NCBI GenBank assembly: GCA_024641205.1
Contig: JAHEDM010000028.1
Coordinates: 4,722-12,699 of the forward strand
Length of the DNA: 7,978 bases
Direction: 5' to 3'
Source of the DNA: Actinomycetes bacterium
GTDB lineage: Bacteria; Actinomycetota; Acidimicrobiia; Spongiisociales; UBA4744
The notes beneath the pieces are model-generated. The model was given only the letters and a program-made list of their open reading frames with translations, had not been told where the DNA came from and ran no database searches. Both the position numbers and the translations under genes were made by a program. Position 1 is the stretch's first letter. Each line of letters opens with the position of its first letter. Below, in pieces: positions 1 through 6,700 of this stretch.

Positions 1-1
1 C

Positions 2-784
2 CGCCAGGATCGTTTCGGAGTCGAGATCGGAGCCGACACCACCCAGATCCTCGAGACCAGCCGCCTCGTGTCGCGCCTGACCGGCTATCCGGTGCAATTC
101 AACAAGGCGGTCGTGGGACGAAATGCCTTTGCCCACGAGTCGGGAATCCATCAGCACGGCGTTCTACAAGATCGCGAGACCTACGAGATCATGGATGCCG
201 CTTCGGTGGGTCAAGAGAGTCAGATCATCGTCGGCAAACATTCGGGCCGCGCCGGGTTCGCTGATGCCTTGCGCAAGCTGGACATCGCTCTCGACGAAGA
301 TGAATTCAAGCGCGTGTTTGCCCGCGTCAAGGAACTGGCCGACCGCAAGGTCGAGATCACCGAGCAGGAGATCCGGGCCATCGTCAACGACGAATCACGC
401 GATGTTGATGAGGTTGTACGGTTCGTCTCCATGAAGGTAGCCGGGGGAAGCGCCGTCGATCCGCAGGCCTCTGTAAAAGTCGAGGCGCGCGGGTTAACGC
501 TCGAATTCGAAGGCGAGGGCGATGGAATGGTCCACGCCACCTTCGATGCCCTCAAGAAAGCCTTCGGCATCGACGCTCAGCTCGTGGACTACCGGGTCGT
601 GCCCATCACCAAAGGAGCCGATGCCATGGCCGAGATCAGTGTGGTCGTACGAATGGGTGGTGAGATCTACGCCGGGCGGAGTGTCTCAACCGACGTTGTC
701 GAGGGTTCTGCGCGGGCGTTCGTCCACGCACTCAACAAAGCAGCCCGGACGGTGATCTCCGATTCGGTGATGGACAACCTCTGA
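2..784 (+). CDS. leuA: 2-isopropylmalate synthase, C-terminal part (5' end cut by window edge)
   Basis: This enzyme condenses acetyl-CoA with 2-oxoisovalerate to 2-isopropylmalate, the committed step of leucine synthesis in the cytoplasm. The reading frame is open from base 2, giving 260 visible residues out of the roughly 500-570 usual for the family, so the catalytic TIM barrel is mostly outside the window. The visible part begins with the conserved TSRLVSRLTG stretch at the end of the barrel, then NAFAHESGIHQ with the family's catalytic-region histidine (visible residues about 41-51), then ETYEIM and GKHSGR. Residues about 139-252 form the LeuA dimerisation/allosteric domain, which in characterised enzymes binds leucine for feedback inhibition. 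The GTG at 68 is internal, because homology continues upstream of it. The stop is TGA at 782-784, and leuB follows after 12 nt. Homocitrate or citramalate synthase are alternatives, but the leuB neighbour favours LeuA. Confidence 0.93.
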   Translation, partial: RQDRFGVEIGADTTQILETSRLVSRLTGYPVQFNKAVVGRNAFAHESGIHQHGVLQDRETYEIMDAASVGQESQIIVGKHSGRAGFADALRKLDIALDEDEFKRVFARVKELADRKVEITEQEIRAIVNDESRDVDEVVRFVSMKVAGGSAVDPQASVKVEARGLTLEFEGEGDGMVHATFDALKKAFGIDAQLVDYRVVPITKGADAMAEISVVVRMGGEIYAGRSVSTDVVEGSARAFVHALNKAARTVISDSVMDNL

Positions 785-786
785 TC

Positions 787-792
787 GGAGGA
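787..792 (+). promoter_or_regulatory. Shine-Dalgarno site of leuB
   Basis: GGAGGA lies 4 nt before the ATG at 797. It sits within the 12-nt gap after the leuA stop, so leuB is probably translated from the leuA message. Confidence 0.7.
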
Positions 793-796
793 CCAT

Positions 797-1858
797 ATGA
801 CGTATCAACTGGCGGTAATCGGCGGCGACGGAGTGGGACCCGAGGTCACCACCCAGACCCTGAAAGCGGTCCAGGTGGCCGGGGAGCGGTTCGGGTTCAC
901 CGTCGAGTTGACCAACTACGACCTGGGCGGATCGCGCTTCTTGCGGACCGGCGAAGTACTACCGGAGTCGGTTCAGGCGGAGCTGGCCAGCCATGATGCG
1001 ATCCTGCTCGGAGCCGTCGGAACGCCGGGCGTACCGCCGGGCGTAATCGAACGGGGCCTGCTTTTGAAGCTGCGTTTCGACTTCGATCAGTACGTCAACC
1101 TGCGACCGGTGAAGCTCTATCCGGGCGCTCCGACGCCGATCAAAGACCTCACTCCCGAACGGTGTGACCTGGTTGTAGTGCGGGAAAACACCGAAGGCAT
1201 GTACACCGGGGTTGGCGCTTTCCAGAACAAGGACGGCCCAGATGAGGTCGCCACCCAGGAGTCGATCAACACCCGCCATGGGGTGGAGCGGGTGGTGCGG
1301 TACGCGTTCGATCGGGCGGTCGAGCGGCGCGGCAAACTAACGCTGTGCCACAAGACCAATGTGCTGACCTACGCCGGAGACTTGTGGCAGCGGGTCGTCG
1401 ACGAGGTGGCGGTGGAGTACCCGGCCGTTGAAACCGACTATGTCCACGTCGATGCCATGTGCCTCTATCTGGTCACCCAACCCGAACGGTTCGACGTGGT
1501 CGTCACCGACAACCTGTTCGGCGACATCATCACCGACCTGGGCGCGGCGGTCCAAGGCGGCATGGGTCTGGCCGCCTCCGGCAATCTCGACCCGGAACGC
1601 CGTCACCCCTCGATGTTCGAACCGGTGCACGGATCGGCGCCCGATATCGTCGGACGGGGCTGGGCCAACCCGATCGCCGCAGTGCTTTCAGGAGCCATGT
1701 GCCTGGATCACCTGGGCGAATACGAGGCCGCGGTTGCCATTGAGCAGGCTGCGGCGTCGGTGATTCCGGAACTGGGGTCGATGGGCGGCCCCGACATGGG
1801 GATGTCGACGAACGAGATTGGGGATCTGATCGCCGAACGGATAGCGGACGGCGGATAG
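797..1858 (+). CDS. leuB: 3-isopropylmalate dehydrogenase (actinobacterial LeuB type)
   Basis: This enzyme performs NAD-dependent oxidative decarboxylation of 3-isopropylmalate to 2-oxoisocaproate in leucine synthesis, in the cytoplasm. It has 353 residues, the normal length for the family. GGDGVGPEV at 9-17 is the N-terminal signature. The substrate-binding arginines are R93, R103 and R129. Y136, K186 (in HKTNVL) and D219, D243 and D247 are the expected catalytic and Mg-binding positions. HGSAPD (278-283) carries the aspartate typical of NAD-specific enzymes. Motifs such as GLLLKLRF, NLRP and LFGDIITDL match the mycobacterial LeuB type as I recall it. The ATG at 797 has GGAGGA at 787-792, 4 nt upstream. 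The motif after strand D is RENTEG (129-134), which is more usual in isocitrate or tartrate dehydrogenases than the REGTEG of mycobacterial LeuB. A relaxed or different substrate is therefore possible, but the leuA neighbour argues for LeuB. The last codons lie in a 14-nt tandem duplication. Confidence 0.9.
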   Translation: MTYQLAVIGGDGVGPEVTTQTLKAVQVAGERFGFTVELTNYDLGGSRFLRTGEVLPESVQAELASHDAILLGAVGTPGVPPGVIERGLLLKLRFDFDQYVNLRPVKLYPGAPTPIKDLTPERCDLVVVRENTEGMYTGVGAFQNKDGPDEVATQESINTRHGVERVVRYAFDRAVERRGKLTLCHKTNVLTYAGDLWQRVVDEVAVEYPAVETDYVHVDAMCLYLVTQPERFDVVVTDNLFGDIITDLGAAVQGGMGLAASGNLDPERRHPSMFEPVHGSAPDIVGRGWANPIAAVLSGAMCLDHLGEYEAAVAIEQAAASVIPELGSMGGPDMGMSTNEIGDLIAERIADGG

Positions 1859-1862
1859 CGGA
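1838..1862. repeat. Imperfect 14-nt tandem duplication across the leuB stop codon
   Basis: CGGATAGCGGA occurs at 1838-1848 and again at 1852-1862, with a period of 14 nt. Because 14 is not a multiple of 3, the second copy is read in another frame, and it supplies the TAG stop (1856-1858) of leuB. This is directly visible. The idea that it arose by slippage or a local duplication that reset the C-terminus is inference. Confidence 0.75.
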
Positions 1863-1876
1863 GATCTTCGCTCCGC
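1858..1876 (+). terminator. Possible weak terminator hairpin after leuB
   Basis: GCGGAG (1858-1863) and CTCCGC (1871-1876) form a 6-bp stem with a 7-nt loop, starting at the last base of the leuB stop codon. No T-tract follows on the plus strand, so intrinsic termination is uncertain. It could work as a U-less actinobacterial-type terminator or simply protect the 3' end. Confidence 0.3.
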
Positions 1877-2041
1877 CACCTTGCGGCAGCTCCGCGCCTC
1901 GCCCGCCGGCGGGAGATGCCGTGCAACCGGTGCCCTACCGGCAGGTGCGAGCCTGTTGCTTCGCCTCCCACCCTCTCCGCTCGGCGGTACTCCGCAGACT
2001 GGCAGGGGAGGCAAGAACAGCGCCGTGTATGGCCAAGAGAA
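1859..2041. other. Non-coding, hairpin-rich convergent intergenic region
   Basis: No convincing coding sequence is present between the leuB stop and the terminator at 2042. The stretch holds several short inverted repeats. GCGG/CCGC pair at 1883-1886 and 1892-1895. CCCGCCGGCGGG at 1902-1913 is a perfect palindrome. CCGGT/ACCGG pair at 1927-1931 and 1937-1941. A longer stem pairs CTT-c-GCCTCCC (1959-1969) with GGGAGGCAAG (2006-2015), enclosing a GCGG-TACT-CCGC hairpin (1984-1995). This looks like a REP-like or degraded repeat element or a structured 3' UTR. I cannot tell which from one copy. Confidence 0.5.
1951..2015. repeat. Candidate REP-like dispersed repeat, larger copy
   Basis: The left end, GCCTGTTG at 1951-1958 followed by CTCCCACCCTCTCCGC at 1965-1980, is nearly repeated at 3627-3651 in the same orientation. 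The unit ends in a long-range stem: 1959-1969 pairs with 2006-2015, with one bulged C. Both properties fit a dispersed intergenic repeat family, but only two fragments are visible here. Confidence 0.35.
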
Positions 2042-2065
2042 ACCCGGGGCCCGTGGGCCCCGGGT
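2042..2065 (-). terminator. Intrinsic terminator of the sigma/membrane-sensor operon
   Basis: ACCCGGGGCCC (2042-2052) and GGGCCCCGGGT (2055-2065) form a perfect 11-bp inverted repeat, 16 nt past the TAA of the minus-strand gene. Read on the minus strand it is followed by TTTCTCTTGG, a modest T-rich tail. The plus side has no T-tract, so I assign it to the minus strand, although it may also stop transcripts from leuAB. With only 2 nt between the arms, the innermost pairs must open to form a loop. Confidence 0.75.
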
Positions 2066-2081
2066 ATTCGAGAAGTGAGCT

Positions 2082-2969
2082 TTATGGCACTCTCGAGAAC
2101 AGAACGAAATGTTGCTTGATGAGGTCTCCCTCGATCTCAAAGACCGAGATGCCTTCATACGTGTCCCCGAGCGTGGTGAAGTCGACCCGCTGGGGGACCG
2201 AAACCCAATTGCCGTTCACGGTCATCGGGCCAAGGTTCTCGCTGGTGAACCCGTATCCCTTGAAGCCTGACATTCTCGATTCCATCGCGTTCATCTCGAA
2301 GGTAAGGTCGGCGTTAGCGTCGAATGAAGTGAAGTCGTCGGTCACCGTCGCCGACCAGGCTTCGAAATCGAAACTTGTCCACGCCGCCCCCGACTCCTCG
2401 ACCAACGCCTCTACATCACTGGTGACCAGATTGTCGATCAGCAGCCAGGCGCCCCCTGCTACCAGTACCGCCAGGAGAACGACGACTGCCAGGATCAGCC
2501 AGCGGTTGTTGCGGGTGACTGTCTCGATCGTTCGCTCCGGTTTGTCGATTGTCTTCTCCATGGTTTCCATGACTTCCCCTCTCGTCTTCATGTTCACAGA
2601 CCGCCCGTTGCTCTTTCTCCATCGCCAGAGCAAGGTCAAGGCCGCCGTTAGCAGCACCGTGCCGCCGCCGGCTCCCGCAACCACCAGAGCCAGAACGCTC
2701 ACGTCGGCCGGAGTGGCCGGCCGTAGTGGACCGCCCGCTCCAAACGCGGCATCGAGAACCGAACCCGCTCCTAGCAACCATCTTCCCGCGACCACGCCGC
2801 CAACGAACACCAGAACCGCCGTAGCCGACGCCGCCGCCACCCAGACACCATGTAGCCAGGACGGGGTACGTGCCACCTCCGGGCGGGCCGCCCGGCGTTC
2901 GATGTCCGTCCACTGGTAGGGCGCCTCGAGGAGGTCGAGAGTCTCGAATCGCTGCTGCAAGTCACGCAC
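2082..2969 (-). CDS. Membrane anti-sigma-like protein with C-terminal NTF2/SnoaL-like domain
   Basis: This protein probably holds the upstream sigma factor at the membrane; that role is inferred from gene order. I chose the GTG at 2969 because AAGGAGG (2978-2984) lies 8 nt before it; a GTG at 2978 would add three residues inside the SD. The product has 295 residues. Residues about 1-38 are soluble (LQQRFETLDLLEAP, then WTDIERRA), resembling the short cytoplasmic heads of proteins encoded after actinobacterial ECF sigma genes. Transmembrane segments lie at about 41-67, 88-115 and 156-180. Residues about 184-295 read as an NTF2/SnoaL-like fold, with an AAWTSFDFEAWSATVTDDF start and a VFEIEGDLIKQHFVLF end. 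With three helices and a cytoplasmic N-terminus, this domain would be outside the cell. It has no zinc-binding HxxxCxxC motif. An internal in-frame ATG with its own SD (2570) suggests two proteins, or a fusion of two genes. Confidence 0.7.
   Translation of the reverse strand: MRDLQQRFETLDLLEAPYQWTDIERRAARPEVARTPSWLHGVWVAAASATAVLVFVGGVVAGRWLLGAGSVLDAAFGAGGPLRPATPADVSVLALVVAGAGGGTVLLTAALTLLWRWRKSNGRSVNMKTRGEVMETMEKTIDKPERTIETVTRNNRWLILAVVVLLAVLVAGGAWLLIDNLVTSDVEALVEESGAAWTSFDFEAWSATVTDDFTSFDANADLTFEMNAMESRMSGFKGYGFTSENLGPMTVNGNWVSVPQRVDFTTLGDTYEGISVFEIEGDLIKQHFVLFSRVP
2575..2582 (-). promoter_or_regulatory. Internal Shine-Dalgarno before an in-frame ATG (2570)
   Basis: On the minus strand AGAGGGGA lies 4 nt before the ATG at 2568-2570, in frame with the long reading frame. 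Starting there would give a 162-residue protein beginning METMEKTIDK, with one transmembrane helix and the NTF2-like domain. The site may be a real second start or a relic of two formerly separate genes. Confidence 0.4.
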
Positions 2970-3447
2970 CGCTCTCACCTCCTTCGAGCAGTTCCTGCAA
3001 GCGCCGCCGCCCCCGGGTGAGCTGCATGCGGACCGCCGCCGGCGTTGAGCCGACCAGGCGAGCGATTTCGGCGGTGCCGTATCCCCCGTAGTAGTGGAGG
3101 ACCAGGCAGGCCCGGGGCCGTTCGGGGACTTCCCGCAGGGCGGTCAGCAGTTCCCAAGCCGGCTCGGGATTGCGAACCGCCGGGACCTCCTTCAACGGGA
3201 CCGAGCGGTGGCGCTCCTGGAGTCGACCGGCCGCGATCCGGAAGGCCGCCTTCCAGACCCACTTCTCGGGCGACTGAATGGCACTCCCCCGCCGCAAGGC
3301 CTGGGCAAAAGCCTCGGCCACCGCATCGTCGGCGACGTGCCGATCCTGTGCGTAGGCATAGACGGAACGCCACAGCCGGGCTCCATGCAGGCGGTACACC
3401 GATTCCAGATCGGACTGGATCGACACGGTGGTGGCTTGACCCTCCAT
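2962..3447 (-). CDS. ECF-type RNA polymerase sigma-70 factor
   Basis: This sigma factor directs RNA polymerase to a small regulon and is probably controlled by the membrane protein encoded directly downstream. I chose the ATG at 3447 (161 residues) because GAGGAG (3452-3457) lies 4 nt upstream. An ATG at 3522 would add 25 poorly conserved residues behind a weak SD. Region 2 spans about 14-78, with the DDAVAEAFAQALRRG core-binding helix and a WVWKAAFRIAAGRL stretch characteristic of many actinobacterial ECFs. Region 4 spans about 97-153, with a helix-turn-helix in TAEIARLVGSTPAAVRMQLTRGRRRL. There is no region 3 and no C-terminal SnoaL extension. The TGA (2962-2964) overlaps the start of the next gene by 8 nt, which indicates translational coupling. 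I do not know the ECF subgroup or target promoters. Confidence 0.88.
   Translation of the reverse strand: MEGQATTVSIQSDLESVYRLHGARLWRSVYAYAQDRHVADDAVAEAFAQALRRGSAIQSPEKWVWKAAFRIAAGRLQERHRSVPLKEVPAVRNPEPAWELLTALREVPERPRACLVLHYYGGYGTAEIARLVGSTPAAVRMQLTRGRRRLQELLEGGESGA
2978..2984 (-). promoter_or_regulatory. Shine-Dalgarno that sets the membrane protein start at 2969
   Basis: AAGGAGG on the minus strand lies inside the last codons of the sigma gene, 8 nt before the GTG at 2967-2969. This optimal spacing argues against the overlapping GTG at 2976-2978, which begins on the last SD base. Confidence 0.65.
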
Positions 3448-3451
3448 GCGG

Positions 3452-3457
3452 CTCCTC
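3452..3457 (-). promoter_or_regulatory. Shine-Dalgarno that sets the sigma factor start at 3447
   Basis: GAGGAG on the minus strand is separated by 4 nt from the ATG at 3445-3447. The longer alternative start at 3522 has only a poor GGTGAC upstream. Confidence 0.6.
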
Positions 3458-3626
3458 GCCGAACGCGTCGACGGCCCCCATGTGATGCTCCTATCCGAAA
3501 CAGCGATCGACTCTTCTTCCATGTCACCACTACAGGGGCCGAGAGGGGGAAAAGTGCAACACCGTTTCTCAGGAGACCGTCCTATTGACCGTAGGTGAAG
3601 GATCCAAGATGTGCCAGGGCCGAAAG

Positions 3627-3651
3627 GCCTGCTGACTCCTACCCTCTCCGC
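3627..3651. repeat. Candidate dispersed repeat, second fragment
   Basis: GCCTGCTG (3627-3634) followed by CTCCTACCCTCTCCGC (3636-3651) matches 1951-1958 and 1965-1980 in the same orientation, at 7 of 8 and 15 of 16 positions. The gap between the two blocks is about 5 nt shorter here. Similarity fades after 3651. The two fragments flank the sigma/membrane-protein cassette. Confidence 0.4.
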
Positions 3652-3700
3652 GCCGCCGCCTGATACCTTCCCCCTAAAGGGAACTATTTCCGACCCGGGA

Positions 3701-3716
3701 ACCGGCCACCGCCGGT
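3701..3716 (-). terminator. Weak hairpin at the tricorn stop codon
   Basis: ACCGGC (3701-3706) and GCCGGT (3711-3716) form a 6-bp stem with a 4-nt CACC loop (GGTG on the minus strand), immediately past the protease TGA. The minus strand continues TTCCCGGG without a real T-tract, so termination here is uncertain. Confidence 0.25.
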
Positions 3717-6700
3717 CACGCCTGCGGAAGGCGGGGCGCCACTCGAGACGGCGGCATCTCGAATTCCGGTACCGCAGGCTTCTGCTTGCGGATCAGTTTG
3801 AGGACCTCGGCCACAGCCCGCTCCATCTGCGGGTCACGACCGTCCCGATAGTCCTGCGGCTTGATATCGACCTCGATGTCCGGCTCGGTCCCGTAGTTCT
3901 CCACTCCCCAACCAACGTCCTCAAACCAGAAGGAGAATTCGGGTTGAGTTGTGATGGTCCCATCGACCAACGCGTGGCGCGGAAAGATGCCGACCACACC
4001 ACCCCAGGTTCGTTTGCCGATCAGCGGGCCGAGCTTGAACAGTTTGAAGGCATGGCTGAAGATGTCCCCGTCGGAACCCGAGTATTCGTCGGTGAGTGCC
4101 ACCATCGGCCCCATCGGCGCATCCTCCGGGTAGGACTGCGGCTGACCCCAGCGGGTGAGGTCGTAGCCGACCCGCCGCCGGACCAGCTTCTCCAACAACA
4201 ACTGCGAAACGTGTCCGCCGCGGTTCTGACGCACATCGATGATCAACCCGGGTCGATCGACCTCGGTGCCGAAGTAGCGGTGGAACTCTGAATATCCCCA
4301 CGGACCCATATCGGGCACGTGCACATACCCAACCTGACCGTCGGTCTCCCGGTGAACGTGGGCCCGGTTGCGTTCGACCCAGTCCCGGTAGCGCAGCATC
4401 TCCTCAGACCGAAGCGCGTTTACGGCTACTACCCGCGGGTTGCGCCGTCCCCGACGTACCGTCAAGTGCACGGTCCGGCCGGCCCGATCCACCAGCCGTT
4501 CGTAAGGCGACACCGTGCCGTCCACGGGGCGGCCATCGACCGCCAGGAGGGCGTCTCCCTCGGCGATGTCGAGGCCGGGCGCGATCAGCGGCGAAGCAGC
4601 TTTGCCATCCCAGGAGTCGCCACGCGGGATGCGACCAATACGCCAGGTTCTGCCCCGCAGTTCGAGATCGGCGCCGAGGAACCCCTGGAACCAATGCGGC
4701 TCGGGCCGGTAATCGCCCAGCAATTCGTAGGCATGGGAAGTGCCTAATTCGCCCTGCATCTCCCACATCAGATCGGAGAACTCCGCCCGGGAGCCCACCC
4801 GATCCACCAGCGGGAGGTAGCGATCATGGATTGCCGTCCAATCGATCCCGGCCATGCTCTCGATCCAGTACTGGTCGCGCTGCAGGCGCCACGCTTCCCG
4901 GTACATTTGCCGCCATTCGAGAGCGGGGACCACTTCGATGCGAACGCGACTCAGATCGACGAGGCCCGATTCCCGACCTGGTTCATCCGGCTTCTTCTCT
5001 GCTTCTTTCCAAGCAATTGGGACAACCCGCAACTTGTCGCCGCCCCATACCCCGAGCACCTGGCCGTTGAGCGAAACCGAGAAGGTTGACATTCCCTCCG
5101 TGACGGTCTCGACCTTTTCCTGCGCGAAGTCGTAGGACTCCAATCGACCTTTCGGCGCAGTCTCACCCGAGGTCCAGTCCTGACCAAGACTCCCCTCGAC
5201 CGGAAAGGACGAGAACAGGACTCGCCCTTTTGCCCCAAGAACCTTGTGATAGCGAGCTTCGGGCACCGGGAAAGCGACGACCCGGTCCTCGATACCCGCC
5301 AGGTCTATGTCCACCGGGGCAGGCTCGGGTTTCTCGTCCTTCTTCTCGCCAGGCTTGTCTTCCCCGTTCTTCTTGGCGCTTTGATCGTTGGGGGCGCCGG
5401 GCGGGCGGGGCTCTCGGGTGGCGGCCGCAAACGGATTCACGGCATCTGCTTGGAGTGGAATCAAGTGGGGCCGCATGCCTTTGGGGAACCCCAGATCGAA
5501 GTACTGGCTGTCGTACACAGGATCGAACACCCGAAGCGACAGGAAGTAGAGGTAGCGGCCTTCTGGATCGAACGAAGGATATCCGTCAACGAAATCCGGG
5601 CGGGTCAGCTCGGCGACCTTGCGGGACGTCGAATCGTAGAGCTGGACGGTTGCGTTGCGCCGCGAAACGAATGCCCCGAAGGCCAGCCATCTGCCGTCGG
5701 CAGACCAGCTGAGACCCAGGATCCTCTGGTACGGGCTGTGGGCGATCACCTCAATGGAACCGGCCTCGAGATCGACGATCAAGACTTCCTGTCGTTGGTT
5801 TGTGAGGGCGACGCGCCCGGCGCCTGCGGGAGCCACCTGCAGCTGATCGGGTCGTCCGATGTCGCCACGAATCCTGGCTGGCTCGCCGGTGCCGTCGGCA
5901 TTGAACACGATCAAGGACTCTTCGCCGTCTTCGTCGGTGATGGCAACCAGTCGTTTCCCGTCGGGAAGCCAGGCGGCCAGTCGGTAGCGGTCCGACGAGA
6001 TATTGCCGTGCCGCAGCGGAGCGCCCTCCCACAGCGGCATGCTGAACAACCCGCCGCGCACGGTGGCAGCCAGGGAGTGCCCTTCGGGATGCAAGTCGAA
6101 ATTCTCCACAAACCCATTGGGGCTGATGAATCTTCGGTTGCGCTGGCTGCGGGAGCTGTTGATCTTCACCGGAACCAGCTCGGACGTGCCGCTGTCAGGG
6201 TCGAAGCGGTAGAGATCGGCCCCGGCGTGGTAGACGATCTGATGACCGTCCGTATTGGAAAAGCGGGTGTAGAACTCGTCACCGTGGGTGTGCCGGGTAA
6301 GGCCGCGTCCGGTCGGGGTGCAGGAGTAGAGGTTGCCGGTGCCCTCATGATCGGAAACGAAGTAGATGCGTGAACCGATCCACATGGGCGACGCGAGGTT
6401 CGCTTCGAGCTTGACCAACGGGCGAAAGGTGGCATCACCGGTACGGTCGATCCACAGGGTTCCCGCAGTTCCTCCCCGGTACCGCTTCCAACGGGCCGGA
6501 TCGTATGAGTTGCGGCCGATCACGACCCCCGGGCCATCCGCCTGGTAGGAGATGGCACGGGCGGGTCCCATGTTGAGCGCTTCGGGCGCTCGCCCGGAGA
6601 GCGGAACGGCATGGAGGTGCATGAACCCCCGGAAGGCTTGTTTCCAGTCGGTGGCGACGATGACCCGGCTTCCGTCCGGGCTCCAACCGACCACCTGGGT

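Larger units (their letters stand above)
3448..3715 (-). promoter_or_regulatory. Intergenic region upstream of the sigma gene; likely promoter region
   Basis: This region lies between the tricorn stop and the sigma start and probably carries the sigma operon promoter. A possible minus-strand -35/-10 pair is TTGCAC (3554-3559) and TGTAGT (3529-3534), but the 19-nt spacer is long, so support is weak. ACCGT occurs three times in direct orientation on the plus strand (3561-3565, 3576-3580, 3588-3592), perhaps as operator half-sites. A GGCC-GAAA-GGCC hairpin lies at 3618-3629, and a short ACCGGC/GCCGGT stem (3701-3716) touches the tricorn stop. No clear GGAAC-type ECF autoregulatory promoter was seen. 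Confidence 0.35.

Noticed and set aside
68..784. leuA reading frame starting at GTG 68
   Set aside because: Homology to LeuA (TSRLVSRLTG) continues upstream to base 2, so this GTG is internal and the gene is cut by the window edge.
1902..1913. Perfect palindrome CCCGCCGGCGGG as a regulator site
   Set aside because: In DNA this GC-rich, a 12-nt self-complementary run is easily found by chance. It lies after, not before, genes.
1921..2919. Plus-strand 332-residue open frame
   Set aside because: It is antisense to the membrane protein gene over most of its length and rich in Ser/Thr/Arg. It has no recognisable domain and runs through the hairpin region and terminator.
3448..3522. N-terminal 25-residue extension of the sigma factor (start at 3522)
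   Set aside because: It has a weak Shine-Dalgarno and low-complexity Ser/Arg content, and it sits before the normal family start. The ATG at 3447 has a GAGGAG at good spacing.
3611..4291. Plus-strand 226-residue open frame
   Set aside because: Most of it is antisense to the catalytic part of the tricorn gene. No domain or credible Shine-Dalgarno was seen.
5308..5408. Lys/Glu/Pro-rich stretch in the tricorn gene as a sign of frameshift or gene fusion
   Set aside because: Both flanks are in the same frame with propeller-like sequence on each side. A charged linker insertion explains it without an error.
5246..6373. Plus-strand 375-residue open frame
   Set aside because: It lies wholly inside the tricorn gene on the opposite strand, where high GC creates long shadow frames. 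No family features were seen.
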